Positions 53,035 to 61,825 of a stretch of DNA of 64,000 bases are shown piece after piece. Below the pieces are notes generated by a model, which worked only from the letters and a program-made list of their open reading frames with translations, ran no database searches and was not told the origin of the DNA. The stretch comes from Deltaproteobacteria bacterium (GTDB lineage: Bacteria; Desulfobacterota; Desulfobacteria; Desulfobacterales; Desulfosarcinaceae), in NCBI GenBank assembly GCA_020444075.1, contig JAHLLR010000004.1, forward strand, positions 56,299 to 120,298, read 5' to 3'. Each line of letters starts with the position of its first letter. Within the stretch, counting starts at the first letter, position 1. The translations under genes and the position numbers were made by a program.

Positions 53035-54317
53035 TCACCTTTATGCTGGCGGTATTTTTTCTTCTCCTGTTGACCGGCACCCCGATTGCCTTTTCATTGG
53101 GTATCACCGCTGTCCTGGTTTTCCTGAAAATGGATGCTCCGATACTGTTGAAAATGGTTCCGTTGAAGTTTTATTCAGGGATCGACATGTTTGCCCTGAT
53201 GGCGATGCCGCTGTTCATGATGGCCGGGGAAATTATGAACAGGATTCGGGTCACCCATCGTCTGGTTGAACTGGCTAACGTTTTGATCGGCAACATTCGC
53301 GGCGCTTTGGCTCACGTGAACATTATGGTGAGTATTCTTTTTGCGGGATTGACCGGCGCTGCCGTGGCCGATACGGCAGCCTTGGGTACGATGCTTATAC
53401 CGGCCATGGAAAAAGCAGGATATCCCAGAAGCTTTTCCGCCGCAGTTACTGCAGCTTCCTCCATTATTGGTCCCATCATTCCGCCAAGTATTATTATGGT
53501 TATTTATGGCTCGATGATGAATGTATCCATTGCAGGGCTTTTCGCTGCTGGAATTATCCCGGGTTTTTTGGTCGGTGTCGCCTTGATGCTCCTGTCTGCC
53601 CGCATCTCAAGCAAGCGCGGCTACCCGAAGGGTGAGCGACGGGCCACAATGATGGAAATGGGAATTGCCTTTCGCAGGGCAATCATTCCGCTGCTTACGC
53701 CTATCATCATTCTGGGAGGGATTCTGACTGGAATCTTCACTCCCACGGAGGCTGCGGCGGTAGCTGTTCTATACGCCATGTTGATCGGATTTTTTGTTTA
53801 CCGCAATTTTCGGTTGCGAGACCTGCCCAGCGTACTTCTGGAAATGGTTCGAAACAGCGGAAGTGTCTTCATCATTCTTTCCGCCGCCTCAATTTTGGGC
53901 TGGCTGCTGGCAAGCGAACAGATACCGGAGTTGGTTGGCCAGCAGATCATGAACCTGAGCAGCAACAAATATACAGCGCTTCTGATCATCAATGTAATTT
54001 TGCTTATTATCGGGATGTTTATGGACATGACTGCCGTGGTGATCATTCTGGGTCCGATTTTACATCCCTTGGCCGTCAGTCTGGGAATACACCCGCTTCA
54101 CTTCGGCATCATTATGATCGTCAACGTGAACATCGCTTTGATGACGCCTCCTCTAGGAGCCTGCCTCTTTGTGGCTTGCAGCATCTCACGGATCAGTCTG
54201 GAGGCTATTTCGAAGGAGATCCTTCCATTCATCGGCGCTGAGGTCGTGGTGCTAATACTTGTCACCTATATTCCTGCAATTTCCATGACCATACCCAGGC
54301 TGTTAGGATTTGCCTGA
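53031..54317 (+). CDS. dctM: TRAP transporter large membrane subunit (DctM)
   Basis: About 428 residues from the ATG at 53031, which overlaps the dctQ stop (ATGA). Twelve or so helices. DctM signatures include LTGTPIAFSLGITAVLVFL, FALMAMPLFMMAGEIMNRI, VNIMVSILFAGLTGAAVADTAALGTMLIPAMEKAGYPRSFSAAVTAASSIIGPIIPPS, and the final LMTPPLGACLFVACSIS. It couples sodium flow to substrate uptake from the DctP protein. Part of the ornithine-type operon. Confidence 0.91.
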   Translation: MITFMLAVFFLLLLTGTPIAFSLGITAVLVFLKMDAPILLKMVPLKFYSGIDMFALMAMPLFMMAGEIMNRIRVTHRLVELANVLIGNIRGALAHVNIMVSILFAGLTGAAVADTAALGTMLIPAMEKAGYPRSFSAAVTAASSIIGPIIPPSIIMVIYGSMMNVSIAGLFAAGIIPGFLVGVALMLLSARISSKRGYPKGERRATMMEMGIAFRRAIIPLLTPIIILGGILTGIFTPTEAAAVAVLYAMLIGFFVYRNFRLRDLPSVLLEMVRNSGSVFIILSAASILGWLLASEQIPELVGQQIMNLSSNKYTALLIINVILLIIGMFMDMTAVVIILGPILHPLAVSLGIHPLHFGIIMIVNVNIALMTPPLGACLFVACSISRISLEAISKEILPFIGAEVVVLILVTYIPAISMTIPRLLGFA

Positions 54318-54349
54318 AGTGTTTCATTGCGATCAAAGGATTCACCGGC

Positions 54350-55975
54350 ATGACTTCACAACTATTTGATACAGTGATCCGGCAGGCCCGTGTGGTGGAT
54401 GGAAGCGGGCGTCCATCCTACATCGCCGATATCGGAATGGCCGACGGTGTAATCTCCGCTCTCGAACCCCAATTGTCAGTGAAGCATGCCGGACAAATAA
54501 TAGATGCCGACGGCTTGGTGGCTGCCCCCGGTTTTATCGACAGCCACAGTCATGACGACGTTTATCTATTAGCTGATCCCAATGGCTCAGCTAAGATCAG
54601 GCAGGGGATAACGACAGTTATCATTGGGAACTGCGGCTTTTCCATTGCCCCCGTTTTACCTGAGACCCAATCCCAGGCAATGGCATCCTTGGGGATTATT
54701 GGAGCGGATCATCTTCCGAGAAAACTTGATCGAGGTTGGCGATTTTCCGAATTTCTGGACATTCTGGAGCAGGTCCAGCCGGCAGTCAATGTCGTTCCGC
54801 TGGTCGGGCATGGAACGCTTCGCATTGCAGCTATGGGAATTGAGAATCGACCAGCCGTATCTGAAGACAGGCACCGGATGCGCGATCTTCTTGAAGAAGC
54901 GATGCGGGCGGGTGCCTTTGGTTTGTCGAGCGGCCTTGTTTACGTGCCTGCCGCTTTTGCCAATACCGATGAGCTGATCGATCTGGCTCGAGTGACCGCG
55001 GCTAACGGGGGGATTTACACTACCCATCTGCGAAGCGAAGCAGACCAGGTGATGGATGCAATCGATGAAGCCCTGGAAATCGGAAGGCAGGCGCAGCTGC
55101 CGGTTCACATTTCCCATCACAAGGTCATGGGACGGAAAAATTGGGGTCGAAGCCGGGAAACCCTGGAATACCTTCAAAGGGTCAGGGACGAAGGGATGCG
55201 GGTAACTTGCGATGTCTACCCATACACCGCCGGCAGCACATCCCTTGCTTCGGCATTGCCACCAAGTTTGCAAGCAGAAGGTCCAGAGGCTTTCGCCGAA
55301 AAGCTGAAGAACCAGACAGTTCGTTCTGAAGTCCGAAAAATCATCGAAAACGAGACAAGCGGTGATTGGGAAAATTTAATTTATGTCGACACGTTCGAAG
55401 GGATGGTTCTTGTCAGGGCGCCCCGCAATCCGCAATACTGCGGACGATCGATCGCGGCTATCGCCGAAAAAGAAAGGCGGGATCCCTACGACGTATTTTT
55501 TGACCTGGTGGTGGAAGAAAAAATGGATGCCGTCATTGTTGAATTCATGATGCAGGAGGATGATGTCATCAGGATTCTGAAAAGCCCTTTTTCAATGGTC
55601 GCAACAGACGGCCTTCCCGGTTTCGGTTCGGATATGTTTCATCCTCGTTTCACAGGTGCTTTCCCACGGGTGTTGGGACGCTATGTCCGGGAGAAGCAAT
55701 GCCTGACGGTGGAACAGGCCGTTTGGAAGATGACCGGGCTGCCGGCGGATACCTTCGGCTTGAAGCGAAAAGGCCATTTGGCGCCAAACCATGACGCAGA
55801 TATCGTCCTTTTCGATCCGTCAACAATTGCCGACCGGGGTACCTACGAATCTCCGGATTTGAAGCCGACAGGTATTCGACACGTTTGGGTCAACGGCCGA
55901 CTCTCATTATCGGATAACGTGTCATCATCTAAACGCTGGGGCCGTGTATTAAGGCGCCGGAACAGAGAACCTTGA
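54350..55975 (+). CDS. N-acyl-D-amino acid deacylase (D-aminoacylase)
   Basis: 541 residues, amidohydrolase fold. GFIDSHSHDDVYLLADP carries the metal HxH, IIGNCGFSIAP is the metal-bridging Cys, YTTHLRSEADQVMDAIDEALEIG and PVHISHHKVMG are further ligands, and ATDGLPGFGSDMFHPRFTGAFPRVLGRYV the last. It hydrolyses N-acyl-D-amino acids to free D-amino acids. As the last gene of the TRAP/ornithine-type operon it suggests that the imported substrate may be acylated or of D-form. The spacing from dctM is 32 bases. Confidence 0.9.
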   Translation: MTSQLFDTVIRQARVVDGSGRPSYIADIGMADGVISALEPQLSVKHAGQIIDADGLVAAPGFIDSHSHDDVYLLADPNGSAKIRQGITTVIIGNCGFSIAPVLPETQSQAMASLGIIGADHLPRKLDRGWRFSEFLDILEQVQPAVNVVPLVGHGTLRIAAMGIENRPAVSEDRHRMRDLLEEAMRAGAFGLSSGLVYVPAAFANTDELIDLARVTAANGGIYTTHLRSEADQVMDAIDEALEIGRQAQLPVHISHHKVMGRKNWGRSRETLEYLQRVRDEGMRVTCDVYPYTAGSTSLASALPPSLQAEGPEAFAEKLKNQTVRSEVRKIIENETSGDWENLIYVDTFEGMVLVRAPRNPQYCGRSIAAIAEKERRDPYDVFFDLVVEEKMDAVIVEFMMQEDDVIRILKSPFSMVATDGLPGFGSDMFHPRFTGAFPRVLGRYVREKQCLTVEQAVWKMTGLPADTFGLKRKGHLAPNHDADIVLFDPSTIADRGTYESPDLKPTGIRHVWVNGRLSLSDNVSSSKRWGRVLRRRNREP

Positions 55976-56661
55976 TGTGGCAATTGGTTAGGGTGCCCCG
56001 AACCGTCCCTCCACATCTATCCCCAAAATTTGAGGATCTTTTCGAGTACTGCAATTTTCAATTAGCCAGTCGAAGTTATCTCACCGCTAAGCTGTACTAT
56101 TATTCTTAATTTATATATTAATGTCCCTAATGGTGTACTCTGGTGTTCCCCAGCATAACGGCCTACCTGGCTGTCCGACGATTGGTAATGGATGGAACGA
56201 ACGTGGGAAACCGGATGGGGGTGGAGCCATCTGCAATCAGTCGCGCCAGTCGCGCGTGGAGAAAAACTTATTACCGAACTGGAAATCGCCTTCCCTTCGT
56301 GCCCCTGTTCGAAAATACGGTGACGCACCGAGATTGTCGAGGCGCCCGGATCGCAAGGCGGGAGAATCGCCAATAGCAGCGCTATTGGCGCGCCGGGCAA
56401 CGCGGCGAGTCGGGATGCATCGGCGATCGAATGCCATCATATTTATGAACAGGGGTACTTAGGAAGCAAAACGCATAATTTCATGCCCCCCTACCTGAAC
56501 AAGCCCAAAACACCAAGCCGGCCTCAACCTATGACCTTATCGGTTGACTTTCCCCGGAAGTATACTACTTCAAAACTTCAGGCCCGTTCCAACGTTTCAG
56601 GGTTTGGAGAGGCGCCCTTGACTTTTATGTATGAACATTGAAAACTGGCTGATCCGGATCC
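55976..56661. other. Intergenic region, 686 bases
   Basis: Separates the convergent D-aminoacylase and methyltransferase genes. Short frames here are in a repeat-like, GC-rich stretch and have no domain. A perfect 10-bp hairpin lies at 56368-56390, in a wider sequence resembling the palindrome element near 60.2 kb. Confidence 0.55.
56368..56390. repeat. Perfect 10-bp hairpin (REP-like)
   Basis: CGCCAATAGC-AGC-GCTATTGGCG. It shares the ATAGCAGCGCTAT core with the internal palindrome of the element at 60140-60278, and both are flanked by a GCAAGGC-type sequence. A transposase-like remnant at 57981-58149 could belong to the same family. Confidence 0.55.
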
Positions 56662-57651
56662 TTACGGTTTATAGCCCTCCACCAGGGAGAACATGGCTTT
56701 GCTCTGAATCTGCCGGATTCCCACAAAACCGGCTGCCGCCAGACCGGCTTGGATTTCTTCGAATGTATAGGTGCTGCCGCCTTTGGTACCGGCCAGCATG
56801 TTCACCGCGAACAGGGCGCCTTCGGTCGGCTGGGTGTGATCCGGCGACATGACATGATCGCGGATCACGATGCGGCCGCCGGCATCCAGCGCGCGGTGGA
56901 TCTTGCGGTACAAAGCCTCGTTCTCCGCGGGGCTGTTCTGGTGAATGATGGCTGATAAAAGCGCCAGATCGTGTCCTGTCGGAAGTTCATCCGTATAGAA
57001 ATCGCCGGGTACCAAGGTGACGCGATCCGCCATGGCGGCGGCTTCTATCCGGTCCCTGGCCATCTCGATTACCGGCGGTTTGTCGAACAGGGTCGCCCGC
57101 AGGGCCGGTGCTGCATCGAGAAAGGCCAGCGTATAGGACCCGGAACCACCGCCGACATCCAGCAGCCGTCTGGCCCCGGCCGGACCGATGGCCGCCACGA
57201 CACCCGGTGCGTTTCTGGACGCGACCACGTGCATGGCCCCGATAAAGGCCTCGAAATTCTCTTTGTCCAGGATGCCTTTTTTTAAATCCGGCACGGCTTT
57301 TCCCAGCACGATGTCGCTGAGTTCAGACCAGTTGCGCCAGACCGATCCCATGTGAAGCACCATGGGCCGGACAGACGTTGGCGAATCGGCCGACAGCAAA
57401 GGCGCGGCTGACGACTCGGTCCGGTAGGTGCCTTTGGTTTTCGCCAGGAATCCCAGGGCGCACAGGGCATCCAGCAGGATCGTGATTCCGCGACGGTCGG
57501 CACCGATCGCAGCGGCAACCTCGTCGGCCGTGCGCGTTTGTTTGGCAAGCAGGGTAAATAGATCCAACTCGGCCGCGCTGATGACCACGCGGCTGGCCAT
57601 GAAACCACGAACCATTTTTAAGATCGAGTCATCTGTGTGTTTGTCGCTCAT
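56662..57651 (-). CDS. SAM-dependent O-methyltransferase (hydroxyneurosporene/acetylserotonin type)
   Basis: About 329 residues from the ATG at 57651 (GAGGCAG upstream); the open frame to 57780 adds a tail without a domain. An N-terminal winged-helix dimer domain (VVISAAELDLFTLLAKQTRTADEVAAAIGADRRGITILLDALCALGFL) is followed by a Rossmann methyltransferase (RRLLDVGGGSGSYTLAFLDAAP and ALLSAIIHQNSPAENEALYRKIHRALDAGGRIVIRDHVM). This is the plant COMT-like class, acting on phenolic or polyketide hydroxyls. It is alone, so the substrate is unknown. Confidence 0.87.
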   Translation of the reverse strand: MSDKHTDDSILKMVRGFMASRVVISAAELDLFTLLAKQTRTADEVAAAIGADRRGITILLDALCALGFLAKTKGTYRTESSAAPLLSADSPTSVRPMVLHMGSVWRNWSELSDIVLGKAVPDLKKGILDKENFEAFIGAMHVVASRNAPGVVAAIGPAGARRLLDVGGGSGSYTLAFLDAAPALRATLFDKPPVIEMARDRIEAAAMADRVTLVPGDFYTDELPTGHDLALLSAIIHQNSPAENEALYRKIHRALDAGGRIVIRDHVMSPDHTQPTEGALFAVNMLAGTKGGSTYTFEEIQAGLAAAGFVGIRQIQSKAMFSLVEGYKP

Positions 57652-58352
57652 GTTCTGCCTCGCTGTGAGTGAGAAGGAATTGGTGAAAATTGAACGGTGA
57701 ACCGTGAACGGCCGGTGATGGGGCGTGTGGCGTAACTCACCGTCCATAATCATTAAATTATATATCGGATTATTGAGCACTCAACCATAATCGATAAAAC
57801 CGGCATTGGTTTGAAGGGTGTCGAGCGTAGCCCGGGTGATACGGATGTTGTCGATCAGGTGCTTGGCCGATCCGATGAAACGCTTGCACACCATGCCGAC
57901 CCGTTTCCCTGGGAACGGACTTTGCATAGGTTGTTGGCCGCGTCGCGCAGCATCTCAGACAGGGGCAGACAGACGGTTTAACCCTGTGAACAAACACCGC
58001 AGGACTATCCGGCCCGTCGGCTGTTCAGCCAATTCGCCGACAGCGATTCAGGCGTGGCCGCCGTTGAGATTGCCAGGCGTCGTGGCCTGAACGTATCGGT
58101 GGTCAGCCGCGCAGCACGCCAGGGGGATAGGCATGGTTCGACAGAATGAATACGCGCTGCTGAACAAAAATATTACGGAATAGAGGTCACTGCTAGTGCG
58201 CATATTTTGTAATTATCGACGAAGCTTGATATATAATATCAGACAATCCCGTTCCACTGAATTGTGGAATCAACCTTTTTTAATGCGTGTTCATCCAGAA
58301 AACAGGCCAATTGGTCATTGATGGATGGGCACGCATTAACCATTGTGGCGAT
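57652..58352. other. Intergenic region, 701 bases, with gene remnants
   Basis: Between the methyltransferase and transpeptidase genes. It contains a plus-strand transposase-like remnant (57981-58149) and a minus-strand open stretch (57781-57927) reading KRFIGSAKHLIDNIRITRATLDT..., which looks like a piece of another lost gene. No intact gene. Confidence 0.45.
57981..58149 (+). pseudogene. Transposase remnant with C-terminal HTH (RAYT-like)
   Basis: An in-frame stretch from an upstream TAA to TGA at 58147-58149 encodes DYPARRLFSQFADSDSGVAAVEIARRRGLNVSVVSRAARQGDRHGSTE. The helix-turn-helix part (VEIARRRGLNVSVVSRAARQG) resembles the DnaA-like C-terminal HTH of REP-associated tyrosine transposases. 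The catalytic part is absent. The identification is by eye and tentative. Confidence 0.35.
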
Positions 58353-59666
58353 ATGATCCGCAAGCGAATACTTGAACGGCTCCCCTTATTCAACAGGTTT
58401 CATCTTACCCTGGTGTTGATGGCCATCCTTTTTGCGACGGGCTGTGCCGATATGCGCGGATATCTGGCCAAATCGCTCCCCCTGCCTGGATACCCGGAGG
58501 ATGCGATTCAACGGAATGATTTCGTGGTCGGCAAAGACGAGGACGTCATTGGCCGCCTGGCGACGATCAGGCTGGAAAGGGGCGATACGCTGCCGGATAT
58601 TGCGCGACACTTCAGCCTGGGCATCAACAACATCAGTGCCGCCAATCCGGGCGTCGATGTATGGGTGCCCGGGGCCTGGGAGCGGATCCTGCTGCCCCTG
58701 AACTTTATCCTGCCCGACACCCGGCGCGACGGTATCGTGATCAACCTGGCCACCATGCGGCTTTTTTATTATCAAAAAAACGACGACCGGCTGGACGTGT
58801 CGACCTACCCGATCGGCGTCGGCACCGAGGAGCGGCCCACCCCAATGGGTGAAATGGTCATAACGCGCAAAAAACACCGGCCGACCTGGTATGTACCCGC
58901 CTCGATTGCCGCAGACCATCGCAAAAAGGGCGATCCCCTGCCGCCCGAGGTGCCCCCGGGACCTTTGAATCCATTGGGTGAATATGCGCTCTATTTAAGT
59001 GAGCCCAGTTATCTGATTCATGGTACGAATAAACCGGCCAGTATCGGCCTCAGGGCAACCAATGGCTGCATCAGGCTCTATCCGGAAGATATCGAGCGCC
59101 TTTTCGAAAAAGCCCCGGTAAAAACACCGGTCCTTATTATAAACCAGCCTTATCTGGTCGGCCGGCGGGACGGCATCGTCTACCTGGAAGCGCATACGCC
59201 CTTTCAGGAATCAGCCACGGCCAACTGGAAGAGGGCCTATGCAAAATTGAAACATATCGAGAATCAGTCGGGAAGCCTGCTGGACTGGAAAAAGGTCAAA
59301 GAGGTCGTGATCGAGGCCCGCGGGATCCCGGTGCCCGTATCCGCGGATGGTGATGGCGTTGGAATGGCTGCCGCGCAGCCCATCCGACTCAGGCACCCGG
59401 GCCGGTTGTTCGGCCAACCGGAAATACCGGCATTCAATACGGACGCGTGGTATGTTCTGGCGGCCAGCCTGCGTGACAGGACCGACGCCCAGAGGCTGGC
59501 GGCCATTATCAACCACCAGGGGCCGCCTATTCCTGCCAGAGTGCTGTCCGAGGGCGATCAGCACCGTGTTCTGGCCGGCCCTTTCGATAATGAGCGTGCG
59601 GCCAGGGACGCCGCCAGACGCCTGAAAATCGATCTGGAACTGGACGCGGTTCTGTTTGAAACATAA
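58353..59666 (+). CDS. L,D-transpeptidase lipoprotein with LysM-like and SPOR domains
   Basis: About 437 residues from the ATG at 58353 (a GTG at 58287 is an in-frame alternative; neither has a strong ribosome site). A lipoprotein signal (LVLMAILFATGCADM) precedes a LysM-like stretch (ERGDTLPDIARHFSLGINNISAANPGV). The YkuD catalytic domain follows (VINLATMRLFYYQK), with motif HGTNKPASIGLRATNGCIRL and catalytic C239. A SPOR-like domain ends it (YVLAASLRDRTDAQRLAAIINHQ). It should make 3-3 cross-links or attach a lipoprotein to peptidoglycan in the periplasm. An Lpp-like gene follows 104 bases on. Confidence 0.86.
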   Translation: MIRKRILERLPLFNRFHLTLVLMAILFATGCADMRGYLAKSLPLPGYPEDAIQRNDFVVGKDEDVIGRLATIRLERGDTLPDIARHFSLGINNISAANPGVDVWVPGAWERILLPLNFILPDTRRDGIVINLATMRLFYYQKNDDRLDVSTYPIGVGTEERPTPMGEMVITRKKHRPTWYVPASIAADHRKKGDPLPPEVPPGPLNPLGEYALYLSEPSYLIHGTNKPASIGLRATNGCIRLYPEDIERLFEKAPVKTPVLIINQPYLVGRRDGIVYLEAHTPFQESATANWKRAYAKLKHIENQSGSLLDWKKVKEVVIEARGIPVPVSADGDGVGMAAAQPIRLRHPGRLFGQPEIPAFNTDAWYVLAASLRDRTDAQRLAAIINHQGPPIPARVLSEGDQHRVLAGPFDNERAARDAARRLKIDLELDAVLFET

Positions 59667-59770
59667 AACGGGTCATGCTTTTTAAAGCGCGGTGTATCAT
59701 CGCGCCGAATGTTGCCTGCGCGATGATGGGCGGCATACAGGTAAACGCAAATAAAAGGAGGGAGTTCATT

Positions 59771-60094
59771 ATGAAGAAGATGATTTTAGGGCTTTGCATG
59801 ATGGTTGTACTCGCGATGGGTCTAGGGGGTTGTGCGACACAAAAAGACCTCGAGGTCGTACAGGCCCGGGAAAAGGCGATTGCCGCGAAAGCGGATCAGG
59901 CGGCCCAGGATGCGGAAAACGCCAGGATGGCCGCTGACGAGGCCATCGCCAAGGCGAACACAGCCATCGAGCGCGCCGAAGGGGCTGAACAGCGAGCCAT
60001 CGAAAGAGAGCGAATCGCAGCGGAAAAGGAAAGAATGGCTGAAGAAAAGGCCAAAAAAGCCGATGAAATGTTCAAAAAATCAATGAAGAAGTAA
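59771..60094 (+). CDS. Lpp-like alanine-rich lipoprotein
   Basis: 107 residues from the ATG at 59771, preceded by AAAGGAGGG. Lipoprotein signal (MVVLAMGLGGCATQK), then a long heptad-repeat helix rich in Ala, Glu and Lys (DQAAQDAENARMAADEAIAKANTAIERAEGAEQRAIERERIAAEKERMAEEKAKKADEMFKKSMKK) that ends in Lys, as in Braun's lipoprotein. The terminal lysine could be linked to peptidoglycan by the adjacent L,D-transpeptidases. A strong hairpin follows at 60102-60135. Confidence 0.83.
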   Translation: MKKMILGLCMMVVLAMGLGGCATQKDLEVVQAREKAIAAKADQAAQDAENARMAADEAIAKANTAIERAEGAEQRAIERERIAAEKERMAEEKAKKADEMFKKSMKK

Positions 60095-60101
60095 ATCGCG
60101 G

Positions 60102-60135
60102 GGAGGTGGCCGGGCAGCGAAACCCGGCCACTTCC
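60102..60135 (+). terminator. Terminator-like hairpin after the Lpp-like gene
   Basis: GGAGGTGGCCGGG pairs with CCCGGCCACTTCC, 13 bp with one G-U pair, loop of eight. It begins seven bases after the stop codon. The T-run is weak (TATTATCC). Confidence 0.6.
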
Positions 60136-60139
60136 TATT

Positions 60140-60278
60140 ATCCATCCTCAAATGGTGGATTTCGGCCCCCGGCGGCGTTCTCGCTCGTCTGCCATCCTCG
60201 ACATAGCGCTGCTATGCCTGCGGTGTCAGCCGTGCTCGGGCCTTGCCGGGAACCAAAATCCACCATTTGAGGATGGAT
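60140..60278. repeat. 139-bp palindromic element (MITE/REP-like)
   Basis: Arms at 60140-60162 and 60256-60278 are a perfect 23-bp inverted repeat; with mismatches they extend to about 34 bp (60140-60173 / 60245-60278). The inner 71 bases include a smaller palindrome, CATAGC-GCT-GCTATG, around 60204-60218. There is no gene inside. It resembles a non-autonomous mobile element and shares its core with the hairpin at 56368-56390. Confidence 0.7.
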
Positions 60279-60324
60279 ACTCCCTTATCTGTGTGTATCG
60301 GATCTGCCCGGAAGAGAACTGACG

Positions 60325-61299
60325 TTGCGATCATCACGACCATCATCAACACGCGCCCGAACGGTTACGCATGCGAGGCCGAAAGGCGCAGGCGGGTTTC
60401 TGCGCCGCTTTGTCGTCGGCATCATGCTCATCCCGATGCTTGCCGGCGGATGCAGTCACCTGGATGAGAACACCCTCTCGCAGGAGGCCAATCGCTTGTT
60501 CAACCAGGGGGATTACACGTCAGCCCTGGATAAATACGCGCAAATTATCGAGAACTACCCTGAGGTAACGGACCGCGTGCTCTTCGAAATGGGGGTTCTT
60601 TATGCCTATCCCCATAACGCGAATAAAGACTACCGCCAATCGCTCGAATGCCTTCAGCAAGTCGTCCGCGATTACCCGGACAGCGACTACCGGCACGACA
60701 GTCAGATGATGATCCTGCAAATTCATAACGTCATCATCAAGGATGAAAAAATCGCCGCCCAGCAGGCGGTGCTGGAACGTTTCCGGCAGGCGTTGGAAAG
60801 CAAAACGGATGAGGTTACCAAACTGCAGGAAACGGTTGCCGCGCTTGAGGCGAAGGTTTTCGCCGTCAGGATGGAACCGGCCGATAAAGTTCTGATCGAA
60901 AAGCAGTCACGGCGATTGACCTTGATCTCAAAGGGCGAGGTGATCAAAACATACACCATTGCCCTGGGAGGCAACCCGGTTGGGCCAAAAGAGAGGGAAG
61001 GGGACAACAAGACCCCGGAAGGGATCTACTTTATCGATTCGCGAAACGGCAACAGCGGTTTTCATCTGTCGCTGCATATTTCCTACCCCAACGAGCTGGA
61101 CAAAATGCGGGCCAGGGAACGGGGTGTCTGTACGGGCGGCGATATCATGATCCATGGCATTAAAAATGGTTTCTCGCCGGTCGGTGCTTCGCATGCCGAA
61201 AGTGATTGGACCCAAGGGTGTATCGCGGTGACCAACCAGGAAATGGAGGAGATCTATAAGCTCGTGCCAAACGGCACGCTGGTCGAGATTACACCGTAG
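60325..61299 (+). CDS. L,D-transpeptidase with TPR-like repeats and lipoprotein signal
   Basis: 324 residues from a TTG at 60325, with GAAGAG about nine bases upstream. An N-terminal lipoprotein-type segment (RFVVGIMLIPMLAGGCSHLDE), a TPR/tetratricopeptide-like half (EANRLFNQGDYTSALDKYAQIIENYPEVTDRVLFEMGVLYAYP; SLECLQQVVRDYPDSDYRHD), a coiled coil, then the YkuD domain (ADKVLIEKQSRRLTLISKGEVIKTYTIALGG) with DWTQGCIAVTN and catalytic C299. It lies beyond the palindrome element and may belong with the first transpeptidase. Periplasmic role in peptidoglycan cross-linking is likely. Confidence 0.84.
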   Translation: MRSSRPSSTRARTVTHARPKGAGGFLRRFVVGIMLIPMLAGGCSHLDENTLSQEANRLFNQGDYTSALDKYAQIIENYPEVTDRVLFEMGVLYAYPHNANKDYRQSLECLQQVVRDYPDSDYRHDSQMMILQIHNVIIKDEKIAAQQAVLERFRQALESKTDEVTKLQETVAALEAKVFAVRMEPADKVLIEKQSRRLTLISKGEVIKTYTIALGGNPVGPKEREGDNKTPEGIYFIDSRNGNSGFHLSLHISYPNELDKMRARERGVCTGGDIMIHGIKNGFSPVGASHAESDWTQGCIAVTNQEMEEIYKLVPNGTLVEITP

Positions 61300-61489
61300 A
61301 CACCACTGTTTTTTCCATCACCGATGGGATAGGCTAAATAAGCCATGAAAGCCTAGAATGTCCCCGTACCCCCATAGAAGGTGAACCGGCTATACCAAGC
61401 GAAGTGAGACCGCAGTGTAACCGGCTGTCGGCCATGTGCGGAAATGCTTTAGCCCTTCTAATTTCCAACGTCTATGATATAATTATGAA

Positions 61490-61813
61490 TCACTTGACAC
61501 GAATTTCGACGTCGAGCAGTGGCGGATACTGTTGACAGCCGAAAATGTCGCCTTCACCATAGGAGCCACTCGGACGCAGCCGGTTGATCGTGAACTTGAT
61601 AGCAAGGCCAGGATCGAATTCCACAAAGTCCACGATTCTGCTCTCAGGAATGCCGTACAAGGTTGCCACCGACTGCTTGGTCAGCGCGCCGCTCTTGCGC
61701 ACCAGATCGTAATTTCCCTTTTCACGAAATATAATGTCGAATGTGATACGATCGGTACCGGCATTCTTGCTGCGGATGGTTTTGGCAAGATCGATCAGTT
61801 TAACCGTCTTCAT
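61490..61813 (-). CDS. DUF4387 domain protein
   Basis: 107 residues; a tidy DUF4387: KTVKLIDLAKTIRSKNAGTDRITFDIIFREKGNYDLVRKSGALTKQSVATLYGIPESRIVDFVEFDPGLAIKFTINRLRPSGSYGEGDIFGCQQYPPLLDVEIRV. GGAGG precedes the ATG. It follows the AtuA-like gene by 12 bases. DUF4387 and AtuA/DUF1446 are commonly found together, and likely form one acyl-CoA-degrading activity. The biochemical function is undescribed. Confidence 0.88.
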   Translation of the reverse strand: MKTVKLIDLAKTIRSKNAGTDRITFDIIFREKGNYDLVRKSGALTKQSVATLYGIPESRIVDFVEFDPGLAIKFTINRLRPSGSYGEGDIFGCQQYPPLLDVEIRVK

Positions 61814-61825
61814 TCTTTTTTCCTC

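Noticed and set aside
56062..56462. Short overlapping frames around the 10-bp hairpin
   Set aside because: They overlap each other on both strands, lack domains and fall in repeat-like DNA.
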